This document shows positions 25,001-35,900 of a stretch of 64,000 nt of DNA, one piece after another; position 1 is the first letter of the stretch, and each line of letters begins with the position of its first letter. The notes below the pieces were generated by a model. It had not been told where the DNA came from. It worked only from the letters and a program-made list of their open reading frames with translations, and searched no databases. The DNA lies in assembly GCF_021130785.1 (NCBI RefSeq), contig NC_060211.1:128066001-128130000 (forward strand), read 5' to 3'. The DNA is from Homalodisca vitripennis. Taxonomy: Eukaryota > Arthropoda > Insecta > Hemiptera > Cicadellidae. The position numbers were made by a program, and so were the translations under genes.

Positions 25001-28000
25001 TTATCAGACATTTTTGGAGTTCTAAGAGGTCAAAGGTTTTTAGAAGTGTTACGTACAGCAATTTAAAAATGCCATAACATTGTTTAATGGAGTATTGTTA
25101 TATATGTTTGTTCTGTTCAAAAATATTTAAGCTACACATTTTATATAGCTCAAACAATCTTAAAATATAAGAAATATAAATTTAAATTGATTATTTATTT
25201 TTATCTTCAGACTTGACACTCTAAGAAGTCATCAAAACACCCCCACGCAATCAATCAAACCCAGCTACACTAAAGGACAATTTATGTTCAACATATCTAC
25301 CAATTTGTATCTACTTATCTCCAAAAATACAAATACTAGAATACTTTTTTAAATTGACGTCACCCAAATAGATTGTTCACTGTTCTCTCTGCTACTCATT
25401 GATCGGTCGTTTGATGCAGTACGTAACTCGTTTAACAGAAATAACGGCTTTTAAAATGTACATTAATGATGTACTATTTCCTCAAAAATATAAAATTTAA
25501 GTGACGAAATGCGGTACTTTATGCGTGTTCTTAAAACGTTTGAATATCCTAAAGTTGTTTATAAAAGTGATTAACAGTCAAGTCTAGGAAAGTGCCATTA
25601 GTCTCTCTGCCTTTTGTTCAATATTTAAATAAATTCTCCTAATAACCAAGGTTTCTTTGGATAGCAATTGACTGTTGACTGACTCTATCATGTCATTACT
25701 ACGTTATTACAAAGTCAACATCGTCACGGTGATGTTGGGAAGTCGTTAACGATAGAAGCAAATCCAGTATCGCTGTGTAGTAATTTATGACGCGAGCCCT
25801 GTACCGATCTTGTACAATTTCACAGAAACGTGGCATGATGTAATATGCTAAGCCTCGTTCGCCTGAGATAAATTGTGACTTTGGCCAACGGTGAGAATAC
25901 GTGTTGTTTAACCACGGAAACAATAATTAATTAGAAACAATCACGTCATTCCTTTATTTCCAACATTACTTTTATATGCGTAGGCTATATTATCGTTTAG
26001 TTTTTAATTAAAATTGAACGAGTGTAAACCCAATTCGAATCATTGAGATTTATTATTAAAATTAGAGTACACAGACAAGGTGAATTGAGAGTGTATTTGA
26101 CTCTCGGTCCATTTTCTATTACACCTACCAAATGGTTAGTGGTTTGGTTATTATTGTTGTTAAATGGAATAAATAACTTTTTTGTATATGTTGTAATTAG
26201 TTGTAAGAATTTAATAAAAAGTTTGTGTTTTTTTTACTGCTGCTTATATTTGGTTGTTATGAACCGTTCATAATATTATTTGTTGATATTAATGAGTGTA
26301 TTGCCTGTTTTTTGCTATTGCTTACTGTCTTTATTTAGGATTTTTCGTTGATTTTTTATCCAAAATAATGTCCTGAATTTCAATACTTGCTTTAGCAAAA
26401 ATAATTTGAAATGTATTTATTAGTTCAATAGCGTTACTCATTGTCATTGGCTGGCTCAAGTAACGTTTATATCCCGTCTTTAAAGGCAACTTTGTAATAT
26501 TTAAAATTTCTAAATGAAGTAATGCATTTACCATTCATAATAAATAAATATATACCGATACAGCTTGCAGGACCAATTCTTATAATATTTAAATGGCAAT
26601 CAAACTTCACCGATTTAGGTGTAATTGATAATCAATAAATGTAAAATTTAGCCACATTGTTTATTTTTTATTTAAATAACATTATTGTAGTGTTTTTGAA
26701 GTTTGAAGACCGCTTCGGATACAAATGTACAATTAGTATTGTTTTGACAGTAAAGAGACAACCCATCATTACAGCCACAAGGCACGGTACTAGGGCGTGG
26801 GATGAAACTGCTACCCCGCGGTGTACGCGGTTCTCACGGGGGCACCTCGCGATATGCGGGCTCGGCCAGGGCCGGGGATGTGTCGCGATTTCCCAGTTCC
26901 GGTAATGGACAGATGGCTCATCACCGGACCGGAAGTGGCCATCTATCGTCATCTGGCGCTCAATCCGAACCCGGAAACAAGTGTTTGAGCCAGGTGATCT
27001 GAGGATCCCCCCAACAATATACCAGAACTAAACACGCTTTGTGTTACATTCCCCTGGAACCAATGCAATTACAATGCCGTGTGAATTACCCGTTTTATAC
27101 AATAAAGATAATATATTTATGAGAAACTAAAAAAATAGCAGCAGTTATCTCTTACATGATCTACTGAAGCTTACATTATCGTGTGTTGAAATTGTAGGTA
27201 TATTTTATACCTGTTTTAGCATGTCGCATTAAAATTCTAATCATTATTTTGCTGTATTTATATTGCAATTAGCTATGTACATAATATAGGATATAATTAT
27301 TATAAAGGTCTATTGATTTGCCACAAAAATAAATCGTTTAAAAATTGCATCTTCCAAACCATATAGGCTAAATTTAAAATTTAACGACGTAGCAATATAA
27401 CTACATACAAATAACAAAATTTTAAAGTGTTTTAAACGGACACAAAATGAAAACATAGATGGAATGATAGTGTGTCCAACAAGTCCTGTTTTCAACTGGA
27501 GATTTAAACAATTTATAGGGTACATTATATGCACTTTTAAATTATTTTGCTATTCCTTTACTCTATGCAGAATTAATTAATCTTTTTAAAATTTATATAA
27601 AAGATCAAATTATCAAACAACAAATACTGAAGCACAAATCCAACGCCCATTGAAACTGATATTAATCCATATTGAACTGCTACATTTTACAATTTTAAAT
27701 AATTATTTAAATGCATTTAATGAATATTTTGTTGAATGATGTTTTAACACTTTCGCTAATGAATTGTTTTGAATTTATTAATTTACCTTACATTTTCCTC
27801 AAAGCATTTGTTTATATTTTCATTTTATAAAAATAAAAGTTAAGCAAGCGTGTTTTTTTTATTTGATTGCCATTACCATACCGTTTTATTACTTGAAATG
27901 CCAAATTTTTAACAGCAGTTAAGAAATTCTTGTCCGTAAATACTGGATTTTTACTAGGCTATAATATTGTATACTATGCAGAAATGTAAATGTTCTTCTA

Positions 28001-30384
28001 TGAGATTTAAAGAGACAAAAAGCGAAATACCCTGTTAAATGTTTTGCAAAAGGTAGTAAATGCGATCGGCATAAGCAAGTAATAGTTTGAATATATATGT
28101 AGTCATTTTGTATTGAAATGTATCACCGGTTTTACATGTTTACATCACTGCAGTAAATGTAAACATGTGCAATGCAATTTTGGACATTCTAATAAACCTT
28201 GCTACCTGAAACCCTTGATGGTTTACCCTAATTTTCCGGCTGACAAAATCTGACTTTTCCCCAGAAAGGGTACATAAAGAGGTAGTCTATTTAGGACATG
28301 CCTGTTATGCCTCGGGTCTCCGCGGCATACCTGTGACTACTGGCCATCGCCTCGCTCTTAATTGGCGTCCCACAAAGGTGCGGCTTAGCGTTTATTTTTG
28401 TAAAACTTGGGACAAACAATCTCGCTGGCAGTGGACAAAGAAGGATGTTCCCTCGTCCGTTGTTTAGGTAGTTTTTTGCCGGTTGAAGGCGAGGATTAGC
28501 CATCGACGGAGAGAGTGGCGCCAGACCTAACACTTTCCTTGCACCGACACCGCTACTGTCCTGCTAGGTCGAGGGCGTGAGCCGACACACTAGTCCGAGG
28601 GATAACTTAGGAGTTACATTTTTTATAGCACTTAAAGATCGTGTGTTTTTATATTAATTTAATCTTCAGTACGATTAATATAAAACATCATTGACTATCA
28701 TAGGAATATAGCCAACAAACAAACAGCTAGCATGTCATTTATTAAAAAATCATCACTAATTCGTTAAAAAATACTGTTCAGTAATTTCTGAGTATTTGTA
28801 AAATTATTGTACATTTCATCCCTGTACAAATGCTGAAACTATTATATGTCAACAAAATTATGAACTAACTTGAAACGGATTTATCTGAACCATTTTTACT
28901 TTCACTTTTTATAGTTGAGCGTACTGAACTTCATGAATTTAACATTCCAAACTTTTAAAATAATGAAACACAAGCCCCCTTTTACTGAAACGATTAATTT
29001 CGAAACATATATGGTTGTTTACATTCTAACTTATACTAGAAGTTTAATAATTAATAACTTGACATAAATCTATAACACGGCAAACATTATAGTTATTTTG
29101 GCTTATAATACGACTTTGTTATAACCATTAATAATTTATAAAGCGTGCCTTTGTATGTTAACGTTAGTTTCAGTAACATTGTACGTGGATTGTGCAACAT
29201 TTTCATCCATTATGTATTACACGCAAGTTATATTCAGTATAGACTTTTACATGTTACAAACATTGACGAAATTAAATGTTTCGAAATCAAACAATTTGAA
29301 AGAATTACATGAATAGAATCTGTACCGACTCGACCCGTGGCGGCAGCTTTTGCAATCGGCCGTTGAAGTCTCCGCGTGGTATTCAAATATTCATTCAGTA
29401 ACATATGACTATAAGATAGGCTATGTATTTGATTACATTTTTTTGGATCAAAAGACAATCAAGCATTTACCTTAGCAGTTAACACCTAAATTTAATAATA
29501 TCACTACACGGATTTATAGGTATTTTAACAACTATTATTATAATACCTTATTAAAAGTACTGTGTAAATAAATTTCGATGTATTATTTTCTGTGCAAATT
29601 TATTGTCAGTTGGCAATTATCACAACAAACGTTATTGAAATATAATTAGATTATTGTAAAAATATTTTGTATTCAAGAATTATATAATTGAATGATATTT
29701 AAATCAATTTATTTTAGGAATTAATTGTTTACAGGAATGTAAATCATATGGTTACTATCAAACAAGAGGAGTTTCCTAAACAATTGATTATTGCCATTCA
29801 TGTCATGCCATTCAGCTGTGATTGTTAATCAAAGTTTTATAATCCTACTAAAACAAAAAACAAAAATAAAATAAAACTGCAGTATGTTTACTTTTAAGTG
29901 TTTCAAACAAGATTCAAATTTAACTTAGAAATTTTTACTAACTTTTTTTAGAAACTTTTTACTAAATATGTGCTCAACAATATTTATGAAAGACCTATTG
30001 TTATTTGTATAAAACAATACACATATCTTGTATTTACCAACGACAAACTACGCATAGTTGTTTTTATTGTGTTGGAAATACTTGCTCATTTATCTGAACA
30101 TCGCATTACATCTTGTTCCTATATGATAAAAAATATATTGGTAATGGAACTTCAAAAGTCCTACTTTTTACAGATTTTATTTCATGTATATCCTTATCAA
30201 TATAGTTCTTTATGGAAGGTTAGGGTTTGTTTGTAAACAATGGATTTAGTTCATTAAGAATTGTTTATGATAGTATTAATTATAATCTGTTAACCAGATT
30301 AATATTTGTACAAAACAGAATGGATGATTGCTTACTTGATGTTCCAGGCAGCTTAGGCTGCAGATGGTCCATGGTTTGTTGCAT
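12753..30384 (-). CDS. tll: tailless orthologue, NR2E nuclear receptor (spliced, 8 exons)
   Basis: An orphan nuclear receptor and sequence-specific transcription factor, nuclear. In other insects tll patterns the embryonic termini and forebrain, mainly as a repressor. Coding exons on the minus strand: 30384-30336, 23208-23127, 21851-21833, 19908-19773, 18777-18545, 18404-18267, 17258-17039, 13048-12753. They total 1173 nt, i.e. 390 codons plus stop, with every junction in phase and GT-AG borders. The DNA-binding domain is about residues 25-90: first zinc finger C25, C28, C42, C45; second C61, C69, C79, C82. The P-box is CDGCAG and the D-box spacing C-x7-C is typical of the tailless/TLX group. 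An extra Cys lies inside the D-box (residue 65). The A-box region [15 protein letters not shown] follows. Residues about 115-173 form a Pro/Ser-rich hinge. The ligand-binding-like domain has the signature [22 protein letters not shown], and a C-terminal [17 protein letters not shown]. The length is close to other tailless proteins. No fruit fly dsf-like features are seen. Confidence 0.93.
13049..14180. repeat. 106-bp tandem array made from the tll intron 7/exon 8 boundary
   Basis: About ten head-to-tail copies, marked by recurrences of the CTGCGTCTGGTCCTGG block near 13093, 13199, 13305, 13408, 13516, 13624, 13738, 13842, 13949 and 14055. Read on the minus strand, each unit holds a polypyrimidine tract with the acceptor TCTCTCAG, about 62 nt copied from the start of exon 8, then CAG followed by GTTATC, which mimics a donor. 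The junction therefore turns each copy into an exon-like cassette. Copies near 13330, 13430 and 13545 have small indels in the exon-derived part, so they are not under a shared coding constraint. The outermost copy (14.1 kb) is the most diverged. Confidence 0.95.
14181..16105. other. tll intron 7, AT-rich, no gene seen
   Basis: AT-rich intronic sequence without recognisable coding or RNA features. Several 60-100 codon frames on both strands are low-complexity and unsupported. Confidence 0.6.
16109..16736. mobile_element. Foldback element (about 0.63 kb) in tll intron 7
   Basis: The left arm (about 16109-16212) and right arm (about 16615-16736) are inverted copies about 100 bp long. Each contains CCGGACATTTGCCAT-type sequence (CCGAAAAAA in the right copy) and a block with ACCTGAAGAAGAGATC and GCAGATCTC. 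The same family occurs at 63330-63602, where the spacer is only about 40 bp. In this copy the spacer is longer and carries a reverse-transcriptase-like fragment (16215-16406). It is inserted in the intron between exons 7 and 8. Confidence 0.8.
16215..16406 (-). pseudogene. Non-LTR reverse transcriptase C-terminal fragment inside the foldback element
   Basis: The minus-strand frame contains [15 protein letters not shown], then a short variable stretch, then [16 protein letters not shown]. This matches the region after the RT palm in Jockey/CR1-like elements. The copy at 61.7 kb has the same pattern (KLSSGIYVLRKL, then AYYGVIYPHLSYG). Only about 60 codons remain. Confidence 0.65.
17039..17258 (-). 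CDS. tll: tll exon 7 (ligand-binding-like domain core)
   Basis: It begins [15 protein letters not shown], directly after the KDQ that ends exon 6, so the helix 4/5 signature is split between exons. It continues through [24 protein letters not shown] and [14 protein letters not shown]. Acceptor TTGTAG, donor CG/GTGAGT. It has 220 nt and ends in phase 1. Frames on the opposite strand here are shadows. Confidence 0.93.
17259..18266. other. tll intron 6
   Basis: AT-rich intron. A 142-codon plus-strand frame (17514-17942) contains a short [16 protein letters not shown] motif that recalls reverse transcriptases, but the rest has no recognisable family pattern. I do not annotate it as a gene. Confidence 0.5.
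18267..18404 (-). CDS. tll: tll exon 6 (start of ligand-binding-like domain)
   Basis: 46 codons in phase 0 at both ends, between acceptor TTCCAG and donor CAG/GTACGT. It encodes [19 protein letters not shown] followed by [10 protein letters not shown], the helix 3 to 4 signature of nuclear receptors. The start ([11 protein letters not shown]) is a proline-rich continuation of the hinge. Confidence 0.93.
18545..18777 (-). CDS. tll: tll exon 5 (A-box region and Pro/Ser-rich hinge)
   Basis: The exon finishes the split Ala codon at the end of MNKDA, then reads [19 protein letters not shown], which is diagnostic for tailless. About 58 residues rich in Pro, Ser and Ala follow, ending FFFTTPLPK. 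Donor AAG/GTAAGA, acceptor GACAG. The GC content is much higher than in the flanking introns, so a long plus-strand frame here (18528-18848) is antisense shadow. Confidence 0.93.
18778..19772. other. tll intron 5-side sequence with an in-sense AATAAA and A-tract
   Basis: The intron between exons 4 and 5. Read on the minus strand it has AATAAA (19134-19139) followed about 12 nt later by ten A residues (19112-19121). This resembles the 3' end of a polyadenylated RNA copied back into DNA, or an intronic polyadenylation site. No coding similarity was found in the sequence upstream of that signal. Confidence 0.45.
19773..19908 (-). CDS. tll: tll exon 4 (second zinc finger)
   Basis: It begins in phase 0 with [12 protein letters not shown] and contains C61, C69, C79 and C82 of the second finger, with [18 protein letters not shown] and IQAGMNKD. 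The C-x7-C spacing in the D-box is the tailless/TLX-type insertion. An additional Cys in the middle of the D-box is not in the fly or vertebrate proteins as I remember them. Donor GATG/GTGAGT. Confidence 0.95.
19909..21832. other. tll intron 3, with a GC-rich block at 21.25-21.50 kb
   Basis: Mostly AT-rich. The GC-rich block contains a 77-codon minus-strand frame rich in Thr, Pro and His and no splice-compatible link to the receptor frame. It may be an intronic regulatory element. Confidence 0.4.
21833..21851 (-). CDS. tll: tll exon 3, 19-nt P-box microexon
   Basis: The sequence between acceptor CTGTTTCAG and donor AAG/GTAAAT is only 19 nt. It completes the Gly codon split by exon 2 and encodes CAGFFK, that is, the second half of the P-box and the start of the recognition helix. 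Without it the flanking exons do not join in frame, and the fourth Cys of finger 1 is lost. The flanking introns are about 1.3 and 1.9 kb. Confidence 0.93.
22067..22130 (-). mobile_element. 3' end of a non-LTR-type retroelement
   Basis: On the minus strand a short unique segment ends in a run of AAATAAATAAATAAA. The segment next to the tail (CAATGGTCAAAAACCAATTTACA on the plus strand, in part) recurs at 31393-31470. Two loci sharing tail and adjoining sequence support a retroelement 3' terminus. The 5' extent is unclear. Confidence 0.5.
22850..22965 (-). repeat. AGAC-type dispersed repeat, partial
   Basis: The reverse complement resembles the copy at 56884-56995: a CACGCC/CGTAGCAGGC-type start, then AAATTTGAAAC, a TAGTTCATTTCATT block, and TAGAAAGGCAATC at the end. 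Only a degenerate, partial copy remains. Confidence 0.5.
23127..23208 (-). CDS. tll: tll exon 2 (first zinc finger)
   Basis: 82 nt. The first two bases complete a Ser codon from exon 1. It encodes [11 protein letters not shown], then [16 protein letters not shown], and ends two bases into a Gly codon. It matches the characteristic tailless segment [19 protein letters not shown]. Acceptor CTGTTTCAG? reads as TTTCAG at 23209-23214; donor GG/GTAAGA. A 92-codon minus-strand frame covering this exon in another phase is a shadow. Confidence 0.95.
23209..30335. other. tll intron 1 (7.1 kb)
   Basis: The largest intron. GC-rich blocks stand out at about 23.23-23.46, 24.64-24.87, 26.77-27.01 and 28.29-28.60 kb against AT-rich surroundings. 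Open frames within them are short, overlap on both strands and have no family pattern. Intronic enhancers are plausible for a patterning gene, but this is inference. No other repeat or RNA gene was recognised. Confidence 0.5.
30336..30384 (-). CDS. tll: tll exon 1 (start codon)
   Basis: It encodes [16 protein letters not shown] plus the first base of a Ser codon, before donor A/GTAAGC. The phase matches exon 2 exactly and the short N-terminus is normal for tailless. A second in-frame ATG four codons later is possible. No upstream in-frame stop was found within the first 35 nt, so a further upstream start cannot be excluded. Confidence 0.82.
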
Positions 30385-30625
30385 GCTGTGACGATGACAC
30401 TGAACTGACGGTGACTTACTGGTATGTGACTGCGACTATGACGTGAGGAGTCGCCCTCAGCCCTATGCCTCGGGCAGCTATTGGTGGAGAGACACCCCAA
30501 GCCCCGCCCCTACCCTCCCCCACCCCGCACCACCAGGCCGCGCCGGAAGGCTCTAAGGCCTTATCTCGCCTCTTCTCCGCAATCGCTTTATTGGCCCAAT
30601 AAATAGCTGCTGCCTCTAATGGGCC
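30385..30625 (-). promoter_or_regulatory. Putative tll promoter / 5' UTR
   Basis: The region just 5' of exon 1 is GC-rich, with GC-box-like CCCCGCCCC near 30500. At about 30590-30606 an inverted pair of CCAAT motifs adjoins a TATTTATT stretch (minus strand), about 210 nt upstream of the ATG. TTTATTG motifs here would suit Caudal-class homeodomain proteins. The transcription start is not determined. Confidence 0.4.
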
Positions 30626-31083
30626 GAGTTGATGCCTTGTTGTGCAACAAGTGCTCCAGATTACAGACTTGATAGCTCGGGGCGATGTGGTCACTTAACA
30701 TTTCCGAGTCAGAGGGTGATTCCGTATTTGTATGAATATACATAAATCCCTTGAGTTGATGCCTTCTTGTGCAACAAGTGCTCCAGATTACAGACTTGAT
30801 AGCTCGGGGGCGATGTGGTCACTTAACACTTCCGAGTCAGAGGGTGATTCCGTATTTGGATGAATATACATAAATCCCTTGAGTTGATGCCTTCTTGTGC
30901 AACAAGTGCTCCAGATTACAGACTTGATAGCTCGGGGGCGATGTGGTCACTTAACACTTCCGAGTCAGAGGGTGATTCCGTATTTGGATGAATATACATA
31001 AATCCCTTGAGTTGATGCCTTCTTGTGCAACAAGTGCTCCAGATTATAGAGTTGATAGCTCGGGGGCGATGTGGTCACTTACC
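30626..31083. repeat. 128-bp tandem repeat, about 3.6 copies, upstream of tll
   Basis: Units start at about 30626, 30753, 30881 and 31009, and the last is truncated at about 31083. They are nearly identical. Each has a near-palindrome around TTGTGCAACAAG, a TTCCGAGTCAG segment and a TGAATATACATAAATCCC segment. The array begins about 240 bp upstream of the tll ATG. Confidence 0.95.
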
Positions 31084-31392
31084 AATTTCACCAGAAACCG
31101 AGACATTTGTTTACATTTTAATTTTATAAAATATTAAGTTCGCCGTGCTAGAGATCAGTAATGTATCTGCAAAGACATTTGTAACAAAGACAGAGTTATC
31201 CTATAACTTTAATTCCAGATTGCGCCAGTGACGAATTAAAACATGTAATCCATTGGAAATACTTTTTAAAAATTTTCTTGTTATAAATACTAATAATTTG
31301 TTATAAAATCGACCTTAATGCATAAAGCTATGAATGTTTGCACATTAGGTAGGCATACTCAAACACACTTTGCATATGTGCGACATTGTGAT

Positions 31393-31470
31393 ATTTATTT
31401 ATTTATTTATTTAACTTCCAACGGTCGACCAATTTACAACGTGTTACAGTTTTACATGTTTCTCAAGATG
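31393..31470 (-). mobile_element. 3' end of a non-LTR-type retroelement
   Basis: On the minus strand the tail is a run of AAATAAATAAATAAATAAAT. The adjoining sequence (AACTTCCAACGGTC, ACCAATTTACA on the plus strand) resembles 22081-22110. The two loci are likely truncated copies of one family. Confidence 0.5.
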
Positions 31471-32580
31471 ACTAATACTTATAAACACAAATATGAAGTT
31501 TTTTTATAATGGCTTAAGAAAAACTGACATTCCTTAACAAACAATTTTTTCCCAGACTACAGTCCAAAAAACAAGACCAAGCCGCCTACTACCGAAGTAG
31601 GTTGCTAGAACGCTGTGTTTAGGGAAGTTATCTTAAAGGACTATGAATTGAAAATGAAGATTTATTTCCCGAAACACAAATCGATTACATCACTTCAAAT
31701 TACATTGGCTACGAATTTAACATTAATTCAAATTATAGAAACCCAAAACAGATTGCACCGCCTTAAAATTGCATGCACTCTGTATCTGAATCGGATGCGT
31801 TCGCATGATCCTACCAAATAGATTTGCCTAATAAATAGACTACTAAATGATAAGCTCATTTATAGATACTATATCTATATTGATTTGGATTAGTGATATC
31901 TGTATTGATTCTTACAGAAAACGTTTTAAGTGTGTGGATTGAAAAAGAATCTGTCTAAATTATTGTTAGAATGCATTCGTTCTTCTGGAACTCTCGAAAT
32001 GCTGAACACATCCAAGTTTGAGACAGATTCCGGTTCCTCTAAGAGGAGGAGGTAATCACACATTAGTTAAATGACCTATTTCCGGTCGTAAACGGAACTC
32101 CATAGTCCTCCTTCTCACAAGTGATAGTGTACATTTCACAGAAATCGTCAACCCATTGTGTCCTGAGCCTAACGACATCATGTGAGGCGGAAGGGTTAAG
32201 TACACCCTTTTCCCTTCCCTTTTCACTGTTTCTCAGATTTTGTTTTGACAAGTTTGTGCTGACATTCCTTATTGTCAAAATATGAAAATAGTTTACATTA
32301 TTGCAAGCTTCTAACACTCTTGTTAATAGGTATACTAAATTCTAACCCTAGTGCTAAATCAATTATTTCAGTTTTTAGACAGGTCTAATGAATTATTCTA
32401 GATACGTGTATGGATTTAATATATATTTATAATATTGGTGGGATGATATTCTGAGCTTTTTAATAAGCAATTCCTGATTTAATAATAAATTGAAGTTAAA
32501 ACTGATCCATTATTAAATTTACGAACAAACAAGATAGACAATTATAAGACATAAAAAAATGTTTAAGGCTTTAATACACT
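31471..32580. other. Intergenic, no gene seen
   Basis: AT-rich sequence with only short, unremarkable frames. No RNA gene or clear repeat was recognised. Confidence 0.5.
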
Positions 32581-32582
32581 TA

Positions 32583-32990
32583 CGGCACCACGTGTCGTGA
32601 AACAGGATTCGCTGAGGTTGTATGAAAAATTTCGAGTCTGTAGCTCATTTCATTAGAGTCCGAATGTTACTATGTCACATGTGAAAATGTCACATGGTTT
32701 ATACTTAGTTACCTTACAAATTTATTTATTTCGCTATTTTCTCTATGGGTTACCACCATGGTTACCCGTGAGACCAATATAACAAAATTCAATAAAGAAC
32801 AACCAAATCCAGAGTGATACACATACAACGATTGAACTCATTGTTGCTTATGTAGAAGGAATGTAAGCTTCATACAAATTTCAAATCCATAAGTCAGTTC
32901 GTTAACGAGACAACGTACAGACAGACAGACAGACAGATACTCAAACGGTAGTAAAATTTGTCCAGCTGCTCAAATGATATGCTTCTCTAT
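32583..32990 (+). repeat. Dispersed repeat with AGAC end, copy A
   Basis: It starts CACCACGTGTCGTG, passes through a block with ATGTTACT--GTCACATG, and ends with a CATAAGTCAGTTCGTTAACGAG segment followed by a run of CAGACAGACAGACAGAC near 32920-32937. Related copies lie at 45365-45735 and 57180-57500. It has no coding frame. It looks like a nonautonomous mobile element; such repeats with AGAC ends are common in hemipteran genomes as I remember them. Confidence 0.65.
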
Positions 32991-35900
32991 CGCTCAATTA
33001 ATTCTTATGAGCCGCAAGAGAGTAATTCGAGATTTTCCACCACTAATAAGACTTACAACATGAATAACTTTAGTGAGAGGTGAAACTTCTCAATACCTGT
33101 CACCAACGCAAACCTCATAAAGAAGTTCCTTGAATAATCGGGAAATAAATATACATAAAATATGAAATATTAGCAGTTATTTGTGGCTTAGCGCGCAGGA
33201 TAATTAGTACATATTATTATTAAATGCAATACAAAACAGTCCAGAGGTAAGTAGTGGGACTAAAACTTATTCTAACCTCCAGGTCCATGTCAGAATTATA
33301 GTTAGAATTGTTTTGGTGTCAGAGAGCAAAACAGATTTTATGAATACCACCTAAACAGGTGTCTGCAAAAATGTATGGATTTGATGGAATAATTCCAACA
33401 ATTTTATCAAAACGACCTATTTTAGATTAATGTGGAGGAACCCTACAGTTAAAGTCAGTAGCTTTCTTAGTAAAAGCACTAATGATGTTATACCATCTAC
33501 GATGTTTCTTTAAACGGAAGTAGGTATAGGCCTACATATCACGCATACTAGGTATACATTTTTCAGTGTTCATGGTTTAGAGGATCACAAGTTAAGCGAA
33601 ATTGGTAGTGGCTCTTATTTCAGATTTGGTGCTTGTTTTATCATTCCTGAAGCACAGTTAATTATAAATCCGACAGTAAATTTGAGTTTCATTTTATCCT
33701 GGATAAACAGTATACAGTGTTAATAAAATCTGGAGACCAACTGTTAATATTGTAACTTATCACACTAAATAGCTAAACTCTAAACACCTTTATGACATGT
33801 TATTAAGTACTTTTTGGGTTTAATTAGTATTTCGTTCACAGACCCAAAATGGAGGACTTGGGAGGCAACTCAAAAATTTCAAATGATAAGCCCCATCAAG
33901 TGACGCCTCATTTTAAAGGTCCTGATAAAATAAAACTACAAATCCAAACTACAGATCTAAATCTTAACCCAGTACAAAATGACGGTCAAAGTAAAATTTT
34001 AGAAGTCAGAAATAACCACTTACTAGCCTACCTAAGCATAAGTAACCTTTTAGAGCAGTTAAAGTTTTTAAAATTTTAAGCACCACTCAGTGCTATATAA
34101 GCTCTTAAAAAATGATTGTTTTGCCTATATAATCTTTGGGACAAAATTTACATAATATATAAGTTGGACCGAGAAACCTACTACGGTAAAAAAAGCGTCT
34201 GATTCCACTTAAACTTTAAGAATTAGAATGGAAAATAAATTTTTCCAACTGTAATTTATTCTTTAATAGACCTACTTTGATGCTAAATCTCTCCACTGTA
34301 TGTCAAATGGCTTTTGAAATAGTGTGAGAACAAACCAACACAGAAATAAACACAAAGACATAAACTTTTCAAAATTTCCTGATTTACTATTCTATTTACG
34401 ATTATTTTACTTCCCTAAAAGTTTAATTTATGCTTGCTGCCTTTCTTTGTACCCTCGATATTAGTTTTTCCAAGTAATAAATAACTATAAACCTAATACA
34501 ATACAGCTCTCGCTTCCTAAGCCCTGTCTGCTACATCATCACATTGCAGTCCTATCTCCTACTTCAGTCTGGGAATTATACTCGAATAAATATTTTCATA
34601 TCTAATCCTCATCGTATGCCCCATCAGTGAAAAACGGACGGGATGTCCTAACGACAATTTTATGTCATGAAATGTATGCAATGTCTCAAGTATTGCTTTG
34701 TAATTCCATTTGCTAAGGTCACGGGCTCACTGCTCTCGCTTGTTTCCTAAAAAAAGTAATCAAGCGATGAATGTTGTTCATGTTAATCCGCGGACTGCGA
34801 TTTTGTTCCTTTAGCTACTTACTGTATATATGCTGTACACATTTTCAATTTTATACTTTAACTAAAACCACAGTGAATTAGTTGGTTTGAATTCGCCACT
34901 GCTCCTATCAATAATAAAGGTTAGATAATAATATTTGTTATTACTATATGTATCACACAATGACAGCTGATATTTATTAATAGAGTTAAAAAAAGAAAAC
35001 CCTGTGACACGTTGCATTCTGGGACTCGACCACGTGTTAAAAATATTTCCTAGATTAAGCGGTTTTGTGTCCAATATAAGCATAAATAAAATTATCACAG
35101 TGTTATAGTGTTACGCTAAAATCAGCCGAAAAGAAATTCAACCTTTGTAGCGATAATCTCAATAGGGTATACAACAACTACAGATTTATTGCAGTTCTAA
35201 AAATATCCTCATTACTGCAATTCTACCGCTCCACCACATCAAGTCTTGACCTCTAACAGATCATTAATCACATTGGTTGCCAATTACAGGTTGGTAAGAT
35301 GTTTCTAAGCATCTCTTCTGTCAGTAATTTAGAATTAGTTTACGATGACTATATCAACTCTAGGGAAACCTTGGAAGTGCAAAGCGTCCAACAAATCACT
35401 GGAAATTCTCATCTGGGTATCATTCTTACTTAATATTTTAAAATTATATTGCATATACCATAAGTGGAAAATGACCGGAGGAGAAGAAATCAAAGAGATG
35501 CTGGAATTGCAGCACTATTGTTTAATAAACTTAACTGACTACAAAGTGATATAAGGGGGCGTACTTATATCAACCCCTGTAGATCAGATCCATTTTATTC
35601 CAGCTAATGAAATACCCAGTGTAACTGTCTCAGAGTACTAAGTAGTGATTTCCTATAAGCAGGAGATGCAGGCCACATAACTCCACGTAACTGAGATCAA
35701 GTAGAGATTACATCAAGAGGGAATGAGTGTGATAAGATAATGTTTCATGATTCATGACAGAATTAATTGAAAAATTACTAAATCAGAAATAGTGACGTTA
35801 TGCTGGATTGGATTGGTTGGAGCTCTCTGTATTTCTGCAATAAATAAGTATGTCAGCAATAATTATAGTGCATTACATATTTGGGTGGATGATTGAGTTC

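Noticed and set aside
23127..30384. Assignment to dissatisfaction (dsf) or NR2E3 instead of tailless
   Set aside because: The RILY--PCKVC segment, [18 protein letters not shown] and RNSTLRR are tailless-like; dsf as I remember it differs in the P-box and second finger.
30626..31083. A CRISPR-like array
   Set aside because: Units are whole 128-bp direct repeats with no short-repeat and variable-spacer pattern, in an insect genome.
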